NCBI RefSeq assembly: GCF_016735515.1
Contig: NZ_JAERQZ010000001.1
Coordinates: 3,150,746 to 3,214,745 of the forward strand
Length of the DNA stretch: 64,000 nt
Source: Piscinibacter sp. HJYY11
GTDB taxonomy: Bacteria > Pseudomonadota > Gammaproteobacteria > Burkholderiales > Burkholderiaceae_C
Direction: 5' to 3'
Shown: in pieces, positions 27,868-38,938 of the stretch
Layout of the letters: each line of letters begins with the position of its first letter
Position numbering within the stretch: position 1 is the first letter of the stretch
The notes under the pieces: generated by a model
The model's input: the letters and a program-made list of their open reading frames with translations, nothing else
What the model was told of the DNA's origin: nothing
Databases searched by the model: none
Position numbers and translations under genes: made by a program

Positions 27868-29901
27868 ATGAACAACAAGCCAAGACAACTGCGCAACATC
27901 GGTGTCATCGCCCACGTCGACGCGGGCAAGACGACGACCAGCGAGCGCATCCTCTTCTACACGGGCGAGAGCCATCGCATCGGCGACGTGAATGCCGGCA
28001 CGACGCAGCTCGACTTCGACCCGCAGGAGCGCAAGCGCGGCATCACCATCAACAGTGCAGCAACGACCGTTCACTGGAACGGCGTGCAGATCAACCTGAT
28101 CGACACGCCGGGCCACATCGACTTCAACATCGAGGTGAACCGCTCGCTGCGCGTGCTCGACGGTGCCGTGGTCGTGTTCGACGGCGTGGCCGGCGTGGAG
28201 CCGCAGACCGAGACCAACTGGCGCCTCGCGGACCAGTACCGCGTGCCGCGCATCGCCTTCATCAACAAGCTCGACCGCGTGGGCGCCGATTTCCTGCGCG
28301 TGGTGGCGATGATGGAAGAGCGGCTCGGCGCCAAGGTGCTGCCGCTGCAGCTGCCGATCGGCGCGGAAGGCGACTTCCGCGGCGTGGTCGACCTCGTCGG
28401 CATGCGCGCCCTCGTGTGGGAGCGTGACGATGCACGTGAGCCCTATGTGGTGACGGAGATTCCGGCATCGCTGGTGGCGGTTGCTCAGGCGCATCGTGCG
28501 CGGCTCGTCGAAGCTGCGGTCGAGCAGGACGACGCGGCACTGAACGCGTACCTCAACGGCGAGCCGATCGACGACGCAACGCTTCGCACCGGCATCCGCC
28601 GTGGCGTGCTGTCGGGCGCGTTCGTGCCCGCGCTCGCAGGCTCTGCGTTCCGGAACCGCGGCGTCGAGCCGCTGCTCGATGCGGTCGTCGACTACCTGCC
28701 GTCGCCGGAAGACATCCAGCGCGCGGAAGGCGAACCTGCGTCCGACCCCGACGGGCCGTTCGCCGCGCTCGCCTTCAAGCTGGTGTCCGACGACCACGGC
28801 GCGAAGGTGTTCGTGCGTGTCTACCGTGGCAAGCTCAAGCGCGGCGACAGCGTGCTCAATGCGAGCACGGGCAAGCAGGAGCGTGTGGCACGGCTGTACG
28901 AGGTCCACGCCGACGACCAGGTCGAACGCGAGGAGCTTGTCGCCGGTGACATCGCCGCGATCGTGGGCCTGAAGGACACGCTGACGGGCCACACCCTGTG
29001 CGACCCGACGCACCCGCTGCATCTCGAGGAGATCCGCGTGCCCGAGCCGGTGATCGACGTGGCGATCGAGCCGAAGACGCGCGACGACCTGACCGGTCTG
29101 TCGAAGGCCTTGCACGCGCTGCTGCGAGAAGACCCGAGCCTCAAGATGCGGCAGGACGCCGAATCGGGGCAGACGATCCTCTCCGGCATGGGCGAGCTGC
29201 AGCTCGAGGTCTCGATCGAGAAGCTGCGGGCGCGCTTCGGCGTGGAGGTCGCAGTCGGCCGGCCGCAGGTGGCCTACCGCGAGACGATCACCCGGGCGGT
29301 GGAGGTGCACCACGTGCACAAGAAGCAGTCCGGCGGCCCCGGCCAGTTCGCCGAGGTGACGCTGCGCTTCGCGCCGCTGGCGCGTGGCGAGGGTTTTCGC
29401 TTCGCGTGCGAGGTCGTCGGCGGAGCGGTGCCGCGCGAGTTCATCCCCGCGGTGGAGCAGGGCCTCCGCCGCGCGGCGCAGACCGGCGTGATCGCCGGCG
29501 CGCCGGTGGTGGACTTCGAGGCCACGCTGGTCGACGGCGGCTTCCACGAGCGCGACTCGTCGACGCTGGCCTTCGAGCTGGCGGCGGTGGCCGCGGCGCG
29601 TGAGGCGTTCGCGAAAGCGGAGCCGGTGCTGCTGGAGCCGGTGATGGCGGTGGAAGTCGTCACGCCGGTCGAGCACCTCGGCGACGTGATCGGCGACCTG
29701 GCCCGCCGGCGCGGCCTCGTGCGCGGGCAGGACCAGCGTGGCAACGCGTCGGTGGTCGACGCCCAGGTGCCGCTGTCGGAGATGTTCGGCTACATCGGCC
29801 ACCTGCGGGCGCTTTCGTCCGGGCGCGCGCAGTACACGATGCAGTTCGACCACCACGAGGTGGCGCCGGCAAGCGTGGTCGCCGAGATCGCCCGCCGGTG
29901 A
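27868..29901 (+). CDS. Elongation factor G paralogue
   Basis: A 677-residue translational GTPase, slightly shorter than housekeeping EF-G. The start is the ATG at 27868 ([23 protein letters not shown]). GTPase motifs are intact: AHVDAGKT (15-22), [16 protein letters not shown] (79-83), NKLD (133-136) and GSAF (258-261). Domain IV keeps [11 protein letters not shown] and the FHERDSS tip that enters the decoding site, so translocation or ribosome recycling activity is plausible. It is not next to rpsL, rpsG or tuf, so it is probably a second copy. A structured leader lies upstream and its own terminator downstream. It is EF-G-like and not a TetM-type protection protein. Confidence 0.93.
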   Translation: MNNKPRQLRNIGVIAHVDAGKTTTSERILFYTGESHRIGDVNAGTTQLDFDPQERKRGITINSAATTVHWNGVQINLIDTPGHIDFNIEVNRSLRVLDGAVVVFDGVAGVEPQTETNWRLADQYRVPRIAFINKLDRVGADFLRVVAMMEERLGAKVLPLQLPIGAEGDFRGVVDLVGMRALVWERDDAREPYVVTEIPASLVAVAQAHRARLVEAAVEQDDAALNAYLNGEPIDDATLRTGIRRGVLSGAFVPALAGSAFRNRGVEPLLDAVVDYLPSPEDIQRAEGEPASDPDGPFAALAFKLVSDDHGAKVFVRVYRGKLKRGDSVLNASTGKQERVARLYEVHADDQVEREELVAGDIAAIVGLKDTLTGHTLCDPTHPLHLEEIRVPEPVIDVAIEPKTRDDLTGLSKALHALLREDPSLKMRQDAESGQTILSGMGELQLEVSIEKLRARFGVEVAVGRPQVAYRETITRAVEVHHVHKKQSGGPGQFAEVTLRFAPLARGEGFRFACEVVGGAVPREFIPAVEQGLRRAAQTGVIAGAPVVDFEATLVDGGFHERDSSTLAFELAAVAAAREAFAKAEPVLLEPVMAVEVVTPVEHLGDVIGDLARRRGLVRGQDQRGNASVVDAQVPLSEMFGYIGHLRALSSGRAQYTMQFDHHEVAPASVVAEIARR

Positions 29902-29910
29902 GGCACACCG

Positions 29911-29946
29911 GGCGGGGCGCGGGTTTCGATCCGCGCCCCGCCTTTT
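29911..29946 (+). terminator. Intrinsic terminator after the EF-G paralogue
   Basis: GGCGGGGCGCGG (29911-29922) pairs perfectly with CCGCGCCCCGCC (29931-29942) around an 8-nt loop, followed by TTTT. It starts 10 bp past the stop codon, so the EF-G gene is a single-gene transcript. Confidence 0.92.
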
Positions 29947-29956
29947 CAGGCGTCGA

Positions 29957-30034
29957 TTGACCCACATCAGGTCAAAGATTGGTCTTGCCTGGCGGAAGTC
30001 GCCTCCCTAGCATCCCCTGATCGAGCCCCATCAG
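29957..30034 (+). promoter_or_regulatory. Candidate promoter and operators for the ROK-ABC operon
   Basis: TTGCCT at 29985-29990 and TAGCAT at 30008-30013, 17 bp apart, form a reasonable sigma-70 promoter. Two inverted repeats flank it: TTGACC-N7-GGTCAA at 29957-29975 and CTGAT-N8-ATCAG at 30017-30034, the latter over the expected start site. Either could bind the ROK protein encoded at 30056. By pattern only. Confidence 0.45.
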
Positions 30035-30055
30035 AGGGCCGCCAGGAGACAAACG

Positions 30056-31257
30056 GTGAGCCCTTGGGCCGAACTGTCCGAAACCGAGCAGACCCTGCTG
30101 GACCACGTGTTCTGGAGCGGCGGGCTGTCGCGCGACGCGCTCGCGCAGCGCGCCACCTTCTCCAAGACCCGCTCCAACGCGACCGTCGCCGGCCTGCTGG
30201 CGCAGGGCCTGCTGGAAGAAGTGGGCCTGCAGGCCTCGTCGGGCGGTCGCCGGCCCGAGACGCTGCGCCTGCACCGCGGCCTGGGCGTGCTGCTGGCCGC
30301 CGACCTGGGCGCGACCGGCCTCGAAGTGGCGGTGCTCACACCCGACCTGCAGGTGCTGGCCAGCCACGGCGAAGCGGCCGACGTGCGCCGCGGCCCCGGC
30401 CTCGTGCTCTCGCGCGTGCGGGCGCTGATGTCGCAGCTGCTCCAGCAGTGCGGCCGCCAGCCGCGCGACGTGATCGCCATCGGCATCGGCGTGCCGGGGC
30501 CGGTCGATTTTGCGAGCGGACAGCTCGTCAATCCGCCGCTCATGCCCGAGTGGGACAGCTTCTCGATCCGAGACGACCTGCGTGCCGACTACAAGGCGCC
30601 GGTCTTTGTCGACAACGACGTCAACCTGATGGCGCTCGGCGAGCTGTGGCGGCTGCAGCGCAGCCTCGCCAACTTCCTCGTCATCAAGGTCGGCACCGGC
30701 ATCGGCTGCGGCATCGTCTGCCACGGCGAGGTGTACCGCGGCGCCGACGGTTCGGCCGGCGACGTGGGCCACATCTGCGTCGACCCGCACGGCCCGCGCT
30801 GCACCTGCGGCAACCTGGGCTGTGTGGAAGCGCTGGCCGCCGGCCCGGCCATCGCGCAGCAGGCGACGGAGGCGGCGCAGTCGGGTGAGAGCCCCATGCT
30901 CGCGTCGCTGCTCGACGAACGCGGCACGCTCACGCCGGTCGACGTGGCGCAGGCGAGCCGCGCCGGCGATGCGGCGGCCAACGCGATCGTGCAGCGCGCC
31001 GGCACGCACATCGGGCAGATGCTCGCGTCCATCGTCAACTTCTTCAACCCGTCGCATGTGTTCATCGGCGGCGGGGTGACGCGCATCGGGCCGCTGTTCC
31101 TCGCCTCGCTGCGGCAGAGCGTGTACCACCGCTCGCTCGCACTCTCGACACGCCACCTCGAGATCGCCTACTCGCCGCTCGGCGACCAGGCGGGTGTGGT
31201 CGGCGCCGGTGTGCTGGCCATGCACGAGACGCTGAAGTCGCGTGGGGTGATCCCGTC

Positions 31258-31261
<4 letters not shown>
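30056..31261 (+). CDS. ROK-family transcriptional regulator
   Basis: A 401-residue protein starting with GTG at 30056 behind CAGGAGAC. An N-terminal winged helix (about 8-70) is joined to a ROK sugar-binding domain with DLGATGLEVAV, GIGVPGPVD and the zinc motif H239, C249-T-C251-G-N-L-G-C256. NagC/Mlc/XylR-type proteins of this kind repress sugar genes until sugar or a partner binds. It overlaps the ABC ATPase gene by 4 nt, so it is the first gene of the operon it probably controls. Confidence 0.93.
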
Positions 31262-32722
<1,461 letters not shown>

Positions 32723-32742
<20 letters not shown>

Positions 32743-33730
32743 CTCCGCCGCCGCGGGTACGACGCCTCGCGCGGCCTGGCACACCCGCCTGCATGGCTTT
32801 GGCCCGGTGCTGGGCCTGGTGCTGCTGTGCATCGCCGGCACCTGGCTCAACAGCGACTTCGCGACGCTCGACAACGCGATGAACCTGCTCACCCGCACCG
32901 CCTTCATCGGGATCATCGCGGTGGGCATGTGCTTCGTCATCATCTCCGGCGGCATCGACCTCTCGGTCGGCTCGATGGCCGCCTTGATCGCGGGCTGCGT
33001 GATCCTCTTCATGAACGCGATCGCGGCTTCGGTCGGCTCGACGACGCTGGTGGTCGCGCTCGGCATGGGCTTCGCCGTGCTGCTCGGCGCGGTGTTCGGC
33101 CTCGCACACGGCCTGCTCATCACCAAAGGGCAGATCGAGCCCTTCATCGTGACGCTGGGCACGCTCGGCATCTTCCGGGCCTACCTGACCTACTTCTCCA
33201 ACGGCGGCGCGATCACGCTCGACAACACGCTGGCCGATGCCTACAGCCCGGTCTATTACGCGAGCCTGCTGGGTGTGCCGATCCCAGTGTGGATCTTCCT
33301 GCTCGTCGCCATCGCCGGCGGCCTCATCCTCAACCGCACGGCCTACGGCCGCTACGTGCAGGCGATCGGCTCGAATGAACAGGTGGCGCGCTACGCGGCT
33401 GTCGACGTCGACCGCATCAAGCTTCTGACCTACATGCTGCTCGGCGTGTGCGTGGGCATCGCGACGCTGCTCTACGTGCCGCGCCTCGGCTCGGCCTCAC
33501 CGACCACCGGCCTCCTGTGGGAGCTCGAAGCGATCGCCGCGGTGATCGTCGGCGGCACCGCGTTGAAGGGTGGCGCGGGCAGCATCACCGGCACGGTGGT
33601 CGGCGCCGTGCTGCTCTCGGTCATCAGCAACATCCTGAACCTCACCAGCATCATCAGCGTGTACCTCAACGCGGCGGTGCAGGGCTTCGTGATCATCGCC
33701 GTCGCCTTCATGCAGAGGCGGCGCAAGTAG
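32723..33730 (+). CDS. Sugar ABC transporter, permease (CUT2 type)
   Basis: A 335-residue membrane protein of the BPD_transp_2 family with about nine helices. The motif [22 protein letters not shown] is the hallmark of RbsC-like permeases, and [22 protein letters not shown] matches the cytoplasmic coupling loop. It starts 20 nt inside the ATPase gene. Confidence 0.95.
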
Positions 33731-33794
33731 AGAACCCTTTCCCCACCCGCGGCCGCGAGCCGCACCTGTCCATCAGCACACAACGGAGACAACC

Positions 33795-34760
33795 ATGACA
33801 TTCGCTGTTCGACTGCTTGCCATCGCCGCGTTCGCGGCCGGCACCCTCGGCTTCACGGCCACCGCTTCGGCGCAGAACAAGGTCAACCTCGGCGTCGCCA
33901 TCCCGGCCGCGACCCACGGCTTCACCGGCGGCATCGTCTGGTGGGCCGGCGAGGCGAAGAAGGAGCTGGAGAAGAAGTACCCCGACCTCAAGGTGACCAT
34001 CAAGACCGCCGCCAACGCCGGCGAGCAGGCCAACCAGCTGCAGGACCTGGTGACGGCCAACAAGATCAACGCGCTGGTCGTGTTCCCCTTCGAATCGGCC
34101 GCACTCACCAAGCCGGTGGCGCAGGTCAAGGCCAAGGGCGTGTACGTGACGGTGGTCGACCGCGGCCTCACCGACACCAGCGCACAGGACGCCTACGTGG
34201 CCGGTGACAACACCGCCTTCGGCAAGATCCCCGCCGAGTACCTCGCCAAGGCCCTGGGCGGCAAGGGCAACATCGTCGCGCTGCGCGGCATCGCCACCAC
34301 GCTCGACAACGAGCGCATGGACGCCTTCAACAGCGTGATGAAGAACCACCCCGACATCAAGCTGCTCGACGCCAAGTACGGCAACTGGAACCGCGACGAC
34401 GCGTTCAAGGTGATGCAGGACTTCCTGACCCGCTTCAAGCAGATCGACGCGGTGTGGGCGGCAGACGACGACATGGCGGTGGGCGTGCTCAAGGCCATCG
34501 ACCAGGCCAAGCGCAGCGACATCCGAATCGTCTTCGGTGGCGCGGGCGCGAAAGGCATGGTGAAGACGCTGATCGACGGCCAGGATCCGCGCATCCAGGC
34601 CAACGTGTCGTACTCGCCGAAGTTCATCTACGACGCGATCAAGCTCACCGCCGAAGCGCGGCTGAAGGGTGACAAGCTTCCGGCCACGACCATCATTCCT
34701 TCGGTGCTGATCACCAAGGAGAATGCCAAGCAGTTCTATTTCCCGGATTCACCCTTCTGA
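33795..34760 (+). CDS. Sugar ABC transporter, periplasmic binding protein
   Basis: A 321-residue protein with a signal peptide (about 1-27, ending ATASAQ) and the two-lobe Peripla_BP_4 fold ([16 protein letters not shown], then [16 protein letters not shown]). It delivers ligand to the permease encoded 64 bp upstream. The ligand is likely a monosaccharide or polyol; the sequence does not say which. Confidence 0.94.
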   Translation: MTFAVRLLAIAAFAAGTLGFTATASAQNKVNLGVAIPAATHGFTGGIVWWAGEAKKELEKKYPDLKVTIKTAANAGEQANQLQDLVTANKINALVVFPFESAALTKPVAQVKAKGVYVTVVDRGLTDTSAQDAYVAGDNTAFGKIPAEYLAKALGGKGNIVALRGIATTLDNERMDAFNSVMKNHPDIKLLDAKYGNWNRDDAFKVMQDFLTRFKQIDAVWAADDDMAVGVLKAIDQAKRSDIRIVFGGAGAKGMVKTLIDGQDPRIQANVSYSPKFIYDAIKLTAEARLKGDKLPATTIIPSVLITKENAKQFYFPDSPF

Positions 34761-34761
34761 C

Positions 34762-35910
34762 ATGAGCGCTCCCCTTCGCTACGCCATGGTCGGTGGCGGT
34801 CGTGGCGCCTTCATCGGCTCGGTGCATCGCCAGGCCATGGCGCTCGACGGTCAGATGCGCCTCGTGTCGGCTGCGCTCTCGTCGCAGCCCGACAAGGCGC
34901 TCGCGTCGGGCCGCGACCTCGGCCTGCCCGAGGACCGCATCCACGCCAGCTGGCAGGCCCTGCTGGCCGACGAACTCAAGCGCCCGGCACACGAGCGCAT
35001 CCACTTCGTCGCCATCGTCACGCCCAACGACCTGCATCACCCGGTGGCCAAGGCGTTCACGGAGGCGGGCTTCCACGTGGTGTGCGACAAGCCCCTGGTG
35101 CACACCAGCGCGCAGGCCGACGACCTCATCAAGGCCGCCGAGCGTGCGCGCACCGTGTTCGGCGTCACCTACAACTACACCGGCTACCCGATGGTGCGGC
35201 AGGCACGCGAGATGGTGCGCGCCGGCGCGATCGGCCACATCCACAAGGTGATCGTCGAATACCGCCAGGGCTGGCTGGCTCCGCAGCTGCAGAGCGGCGA
35301 CACCGGCGCCTGGCGCGCCGATCCCGCGCGCAGCGGGCCCGGCGGCACGCTGTCGGACGTGGGCACGCATGCCGAGCACCTGATGGCCACCGTCACCGGC
35401 CTCACCATCGAAAGCCTGTGCGCCGACGTGAACACCTTCGTCCCCGGCCGCCGCCTCGACGACGACGTGAGCGTGCTGCTGCGCTTCACCAACGGCGCCC
35501 GCGGCGTGCTGATGGCATCTCAAGTGGAGACCGGCTGCGAGAACGACATCCGCCTACGGGTCTTCGGCAGCCAGGGCTCCCTCGACTGGCGGCAGGAAGA
35601 CCCCAACCACCTCGTCCATTCGCCAATCGACGGCCCGCGCCGCATCCTCACGCGCGGCTCACCCGGCCTGAGCGCCGCCGCGCAAAACGCGACGCGCATC
35701 CCCTCGGGCCACCCCGAGGCCTTCCTCGAGGCGTTTGCGAACGTCTACCTGGGTGTCGCGGCCGACATCCGGGCGCGGCTGGAGGGCCGCCAGGCCAATC
35801 CGGTGCACGCCGACTACCCCACGCTCGCGGAAGGGGCGCGCGGCATCCACTTCGTCGAGAAGGTGATCGAGTCGGCCGCGAGCGCGGGCAAGTGGACAGC
35901 CTGGAGCTGA
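34762..35910 (+). CDS. Gfo/Idh/MocA-family oxidoreductase
   Basis: A 382-residue dehydrogenase starting at the ATG at 34762, one base after the binding-protein stop. The N-terminal Rossmann fold begins [29 protein letters not shown] carries the family lysine (EKP-like motif, here DKP), and [14 protein letters not shown] lies in the substrate domain. It probably oxidises the sugar or polyol imported by the ABC system. No sugar kinase is encoded nearby, so an oxidative route is suggested. Confidence 0.93.
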   Translation: MSAPLRYAMVGGGRGAFIGSVHRQAMALDGQMRLVSAALSSQPDKALASGRDLGLPEDRIHASWQALLADELKRPAHERIHFVAIVTPNDLHHPVAKAFTEAGFHVVCDKPLVHTSAQADDLIKAAERARTVFGVTYNYTGYPMVRQAREMVRAGAIGHIHKVIVEYRQGWLAPQLQSGDTGAWRADPARSGPGGTLSDVGTHAEHLMATVTGLTIESLCADVNTFVPGRRLDDDVSVLLRFTNGARGVLMASQVETGCENDIRLRVFGSQGSLDWRQEDPNHLVHSPIDGPRRILTRGSPGLSAAAQNATRIPSGHPEAFLEAFANVYLGVAADIRARLEGRQANPVHADYPTLAEGARGIHFVEKVIESAASAGKWTAWS

Positions 35911-36012
35911 TCAGCTGCGTTGTTGCGTGGTGTCGACAGCAACAGGCACGGATAACAGAACATCTCCGAGGAGCGCGCAGCCGATGCTCATGGTCACCCG
36001 CATGCTGGCAAC

Positions 36013-38919
36013 ATGCGGCCCATGCCCCCACAAGATCTCCAGCGTGAGGCGCCCGCATCGCGACAACGGCACGTCCTGACGGTGCTGTTCTCGGACCTTG
36101 TCGGCTCGACACTGCTGGGGCGCAAGGTCGATGCGGAGCTGCTGGCGGACCTCATCGACGAGCTTCGCCACATCTGGCGCCAGGCCGCCGAAGACCACGG
36201 CGGAATGCTGTTGCGCACGCAGGGCGACGGGGGCCTGTTGATCTTCGGCTACCCCCACCCTTGTGAAGACGGGGGGCGACGGGCGGCCGAGGCCGCCCTG
36301 GACATCCACCAACGGGCCAACGCGCTGACGGGGTTCCCGCACTCCCCTCCACCCCGCATGCGCAGTGGCATTGCCGCCGGCGTGGTGGTGCTGTCCCCGG
36401 GCGACATCGAGCGGGGAAGGCTGGATCTGGTGGGTGACGTGGCGAACTCCGCGGCGGGGTTGCTGAAGTCGGCGCCCGCCGGGTCGATCGTGGCATTCGA
36501 GGCGGCCCTGGGGCCACACGCGAACTTCTTCACCCACGTACCGGGGCAGCTCCCGCTCACCTTGAGCATCCTCGGGCGCAGCAACATCCAGCGCCGCATC
36601 GATGCCACCGCTGCGCGCGGGCTGACCACCCTGGTGGATCGCGACGGACCGCTCGATCAGCTTCGCGCGTTCCTGAGCCACGAGTCCGCGACGGACACCC
36701 CGTGCATGCTGCTCGAGGCCGAGGCCGGCATGGGCAAGACCCGCATGCTGGACGAGGTGATCCCGCGCGTGAGCGGCACCGTGCTGTACGGCACCTGCGA
36801 GAGCTACCTGCGGGCGGAAGTGCTGCAGCCCTTCATGCAGATGCTGCGCGGCAGAACAATGCCCGACGGCCTGGCACTCGACGCCAGCGTGCCGGTGTCC
36901 ACCGAGCGCCTGATGGAGTTGTTCTGCGAGTGGGCGGCCCGCGAACCTTTGTCGCTGGTGGTGGACGACTGGCAATGGGCCGACGATGCGAGCCGCCAAC
37001 TGGTGCAAGGCTTGTTGCAGCGGGCACCGCGCGTCGCGATCCTGCTCGCGTGCCGGCCTCGTGACGACGGCGCCCGCTGGATCGTCGACGCACCACGCCT
37101 GGAACTCATGCCACTGTCGCTGGCAGGCACCACCCGAGCCGTGCACCAGTGGCAACCCCAGGTGGACCCGTTCCTCGCACGGCGCATTCATGCGCACACG
37201 GGCGGCGTGCCGCTGTACGTGGAGGAACTGTGCCGCTCGGCATCGCCCTTGATGCTGGCGCAGTGGCTGGACGGAGAAGAGGGGGGCACCCCGTCATGGT
37301 TGGCGGCGTGGGTGGTCGGCCGCCTCAAACGACTGCCGCAAGACCTGGCCGACCTGGTTCGCGCCGCGGCAGTGGCCGGCAACACGGTGCCGGTTCACCT
37401 GCTGCAGGCCGTCACCGGGCACACATGTGATGCCGCGGTGATCCAGGCACTGGCGCACGCCGACTTTCTCTACCCCGCAGCCTCGGCCGGCAAGCTGCTT
37501 TTCAAGCACGGCCTGGCGCGCGATGCGGTCTACAAGTCCATCGGCTTGCGCGAGCGGGAGCGCCTCCACGCCGCCTACTTCGAACTGCTCGCACAAGACG
37601 GCACCGGCGACGGCCAGCCCGAGATCCTGGCCTACCACTGCCGCGGCGCAAGCCAGTGGGAGCAAGCCGCCTCGCAGGCCGAGTCTGCCGGCGACCGGGC
37701 GTCGGCGGCCTTCGCGCTGGACAGTGCGCGGCAGTGGTACGCGTCGGCGATGGACGCGCTCGACCGTGTGCCGGATCGCGACCGCTCCCTGTCGTTGAAG
37801 TGGTGCCTGGTGAGCAACAAGCTCGGCATGACCTGCATCTTCGATCCGCTTGCACAAGGCAACGATCCCACGCCCTTCGAGCACGCCGTGGCGCTGGCCA
37901 GAACCCTCGGCGATGCGGACACGCTGGCCCGGGCCCAGTACTGGCTGGGCTACATGTACTACGGCTTTGGGCGCTTCCGGGAGAGCGAGAGGCAGTTGCG
38001 TGATTCGCGCAGCGTGGCGGAGCAGGCCCGCGATGTGCGCCTGGTTGCCCAGGTCGATGCCACCTTGGCCCAGGTGCTCGCCGCAGCGTCGCGCTACGAC
38101 GAGGCGCTGCCGGTTTTCGACGAGGCACTGGCGGCCAAGCGGCGGCAGAGCAAACCGGGCAGCAGCATGGCCATCGGGTCGGCCTACTCGCTGTCCTGCA
38201 AAGGCAGCATCCTGGCGGACCGTGGCGAGTTCGATGAAGCGCACCGTTGTTTCGACGAAGCCCTCGCGCTGCTGGGCGGCACGACGCATCCCGTCGCCAA
38301 CTCCGTGCGCAACTGGGTCGCCGTGGCATTGGTCTGGCAAGGGCGCTGGCGCGAAGCCGAAGAGGTGGCGGCCGAAAGCGCGCGCATCGCCGAGAACACA
38401 CGCGGCCTGCTGTTGCTGGTGGTGTGCCGGGCGGCGGCGGGGTATGCACGCTGGGCTGGCGCAGGCGACCCCGAAGGCCTGGTGCAGACCGTGGATGCCG
38501 TCAACTGGATGAGCGCCCGCGGCGGCCGCTTCTACAACTCATTGCACTACGGCTGGCTGGCCGACGCGTATGCCACCTTGGGCGACGTCGTGCGCACGCG
38601 GCAGTACGCGGCCCATACCCTGTGGCGCACCCGCGAGGGGGAGCGCCTGGGCGAAGCGTGCTGCTACCGGGCGTTGGCGCGGCTGGCCGTTCGAGACGGG
38701 CAATTCCAGCGAGCGAGCACGTGGCTCGACCGGGCGGCACGATCGGCCACGCTTCGCGGCAGCCGGCGCGAAGCTGCGCTGAACCTCTCCGCGCGGGCCG
38801 AGATGCTGCGGCGGCAAGGCAAGGACTCGCCAGCCCTTGCCCTCGAACGCGAAGCGCATGGCGAACTCATCGCCATGGGGATGCACTGGCACGCGGAGCG
38901 GGTGGCAGGCGCGTCGTAA
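36013..38919 (+). CDS. Class III cyclase-homology / AAA ATPase / TPR signalling protein
   Basis: A 968-residue soluble protein. Residues 20-165 form a nucleotidyl cyclase homology domain with both metal aspartates (D28 in VLFSDLVGST, D72 in QGDGG). The transition-state Asn is kept (N145), but the Arg four residues on is Gly (G149, GDVANSAAGLL), so cyclase activity is doubtful. Residues 205-500 are an AAA ATPase with Walker A GMGKT (238-242) and acidic D317-D318. From about 530 to the end are TPR-like repeats. This is the architecture of MalT/adenylate-cyclase-type regulators with no DNA-binding end. It is convergent with the peroxidase-P450 gene (19 bp between stops). Confidence 0.9.
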   Translation: MRPMPPQDLQREAPASRQRHVLTVLFSDLVGSTLLGRKVDAELLADLIDELRHIWRQAAEDHGGMLLRTQGDGGLLIFGYPHPCEDGGRRAAEAALDIHQRANALTGFPHSPPPRMRSGIAAGVVVLSPGDIERGRLDLVGDVANSAAGLLKSAPAGSIVAFEAALGPHANFFTHVPGQLPLTLSILGRSNIQRRIDATAARGLTTLVDRDGPLDQLRAFLSHESATDTPCMLLEAEAGMGKTRMLDEVIPRVSGTVLYGTCESYLRAEVLQPFMQMLRGRTMPDGLALDASVPVSTERLMELFCEWAAREPLSLVVDDWQWADDASRQLVQGLLQRAPRVAILLACRPRDDGARWIVDAPRLELMPLSLAGTTRAVHQWQPQVDPFLARRIHAHTGGVPLYVEELCRSASPLMLAQWLDGEEGGTPSWLAAWVVGRLKRLPQDLADLVRAAAVAGNTVPVHLLQAVTGHTCDAAVIQALAHADFLYPAASAGKLLFKHGLARDAVYKSIGLRERERLHAAYFELLAQDGTGDGQPEILAYHCRGASQWEQAASQAESAGDRASAAFALDSARQWYASAMDALDRVPDRDRSLSLKWCLVSNKLGMTCIFDPLAQGNDPTPFEHAVALARTLGDADTLARAQYWLGYMYYGFGRFRESERQLRDSRSVAEQARDVRLVAQVDATLAQVLAAASRYDEALPVFDEALAAKRRQSKPGSSMAIGSAYSLSCKGSILADRGEFDEAHRCFDEALALLGGTTHPVANSVRNWVAVALVWQGRWREAEEVAAESARIAENTRGLLLLVVCRAAAGYARWAGAGDPEGLVQTVDAVNWMSARGGRFYNSLHYGWLADAYATLGDVVRTRQYAAHTLWRTREGERLGEACCYRALARLAVRDGQFQRASTWLDRAARSATLRGSRREAALNLSARAEMLRRQGKDSPALALEREAHGELIAMGMHWHAERVAGAS

Positions 38920-38938
38920 GGATGCGGCGACGCAGTCC

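Noticed and set aside
27868..29901. Tetracycline ribosomal-protection protein (TetM/TetO type)
   Set aside because: The domain IV motifs [11 protein letters not shown] and FHERDSS and the DTPGH/NKLD surroundings follow EF-G.
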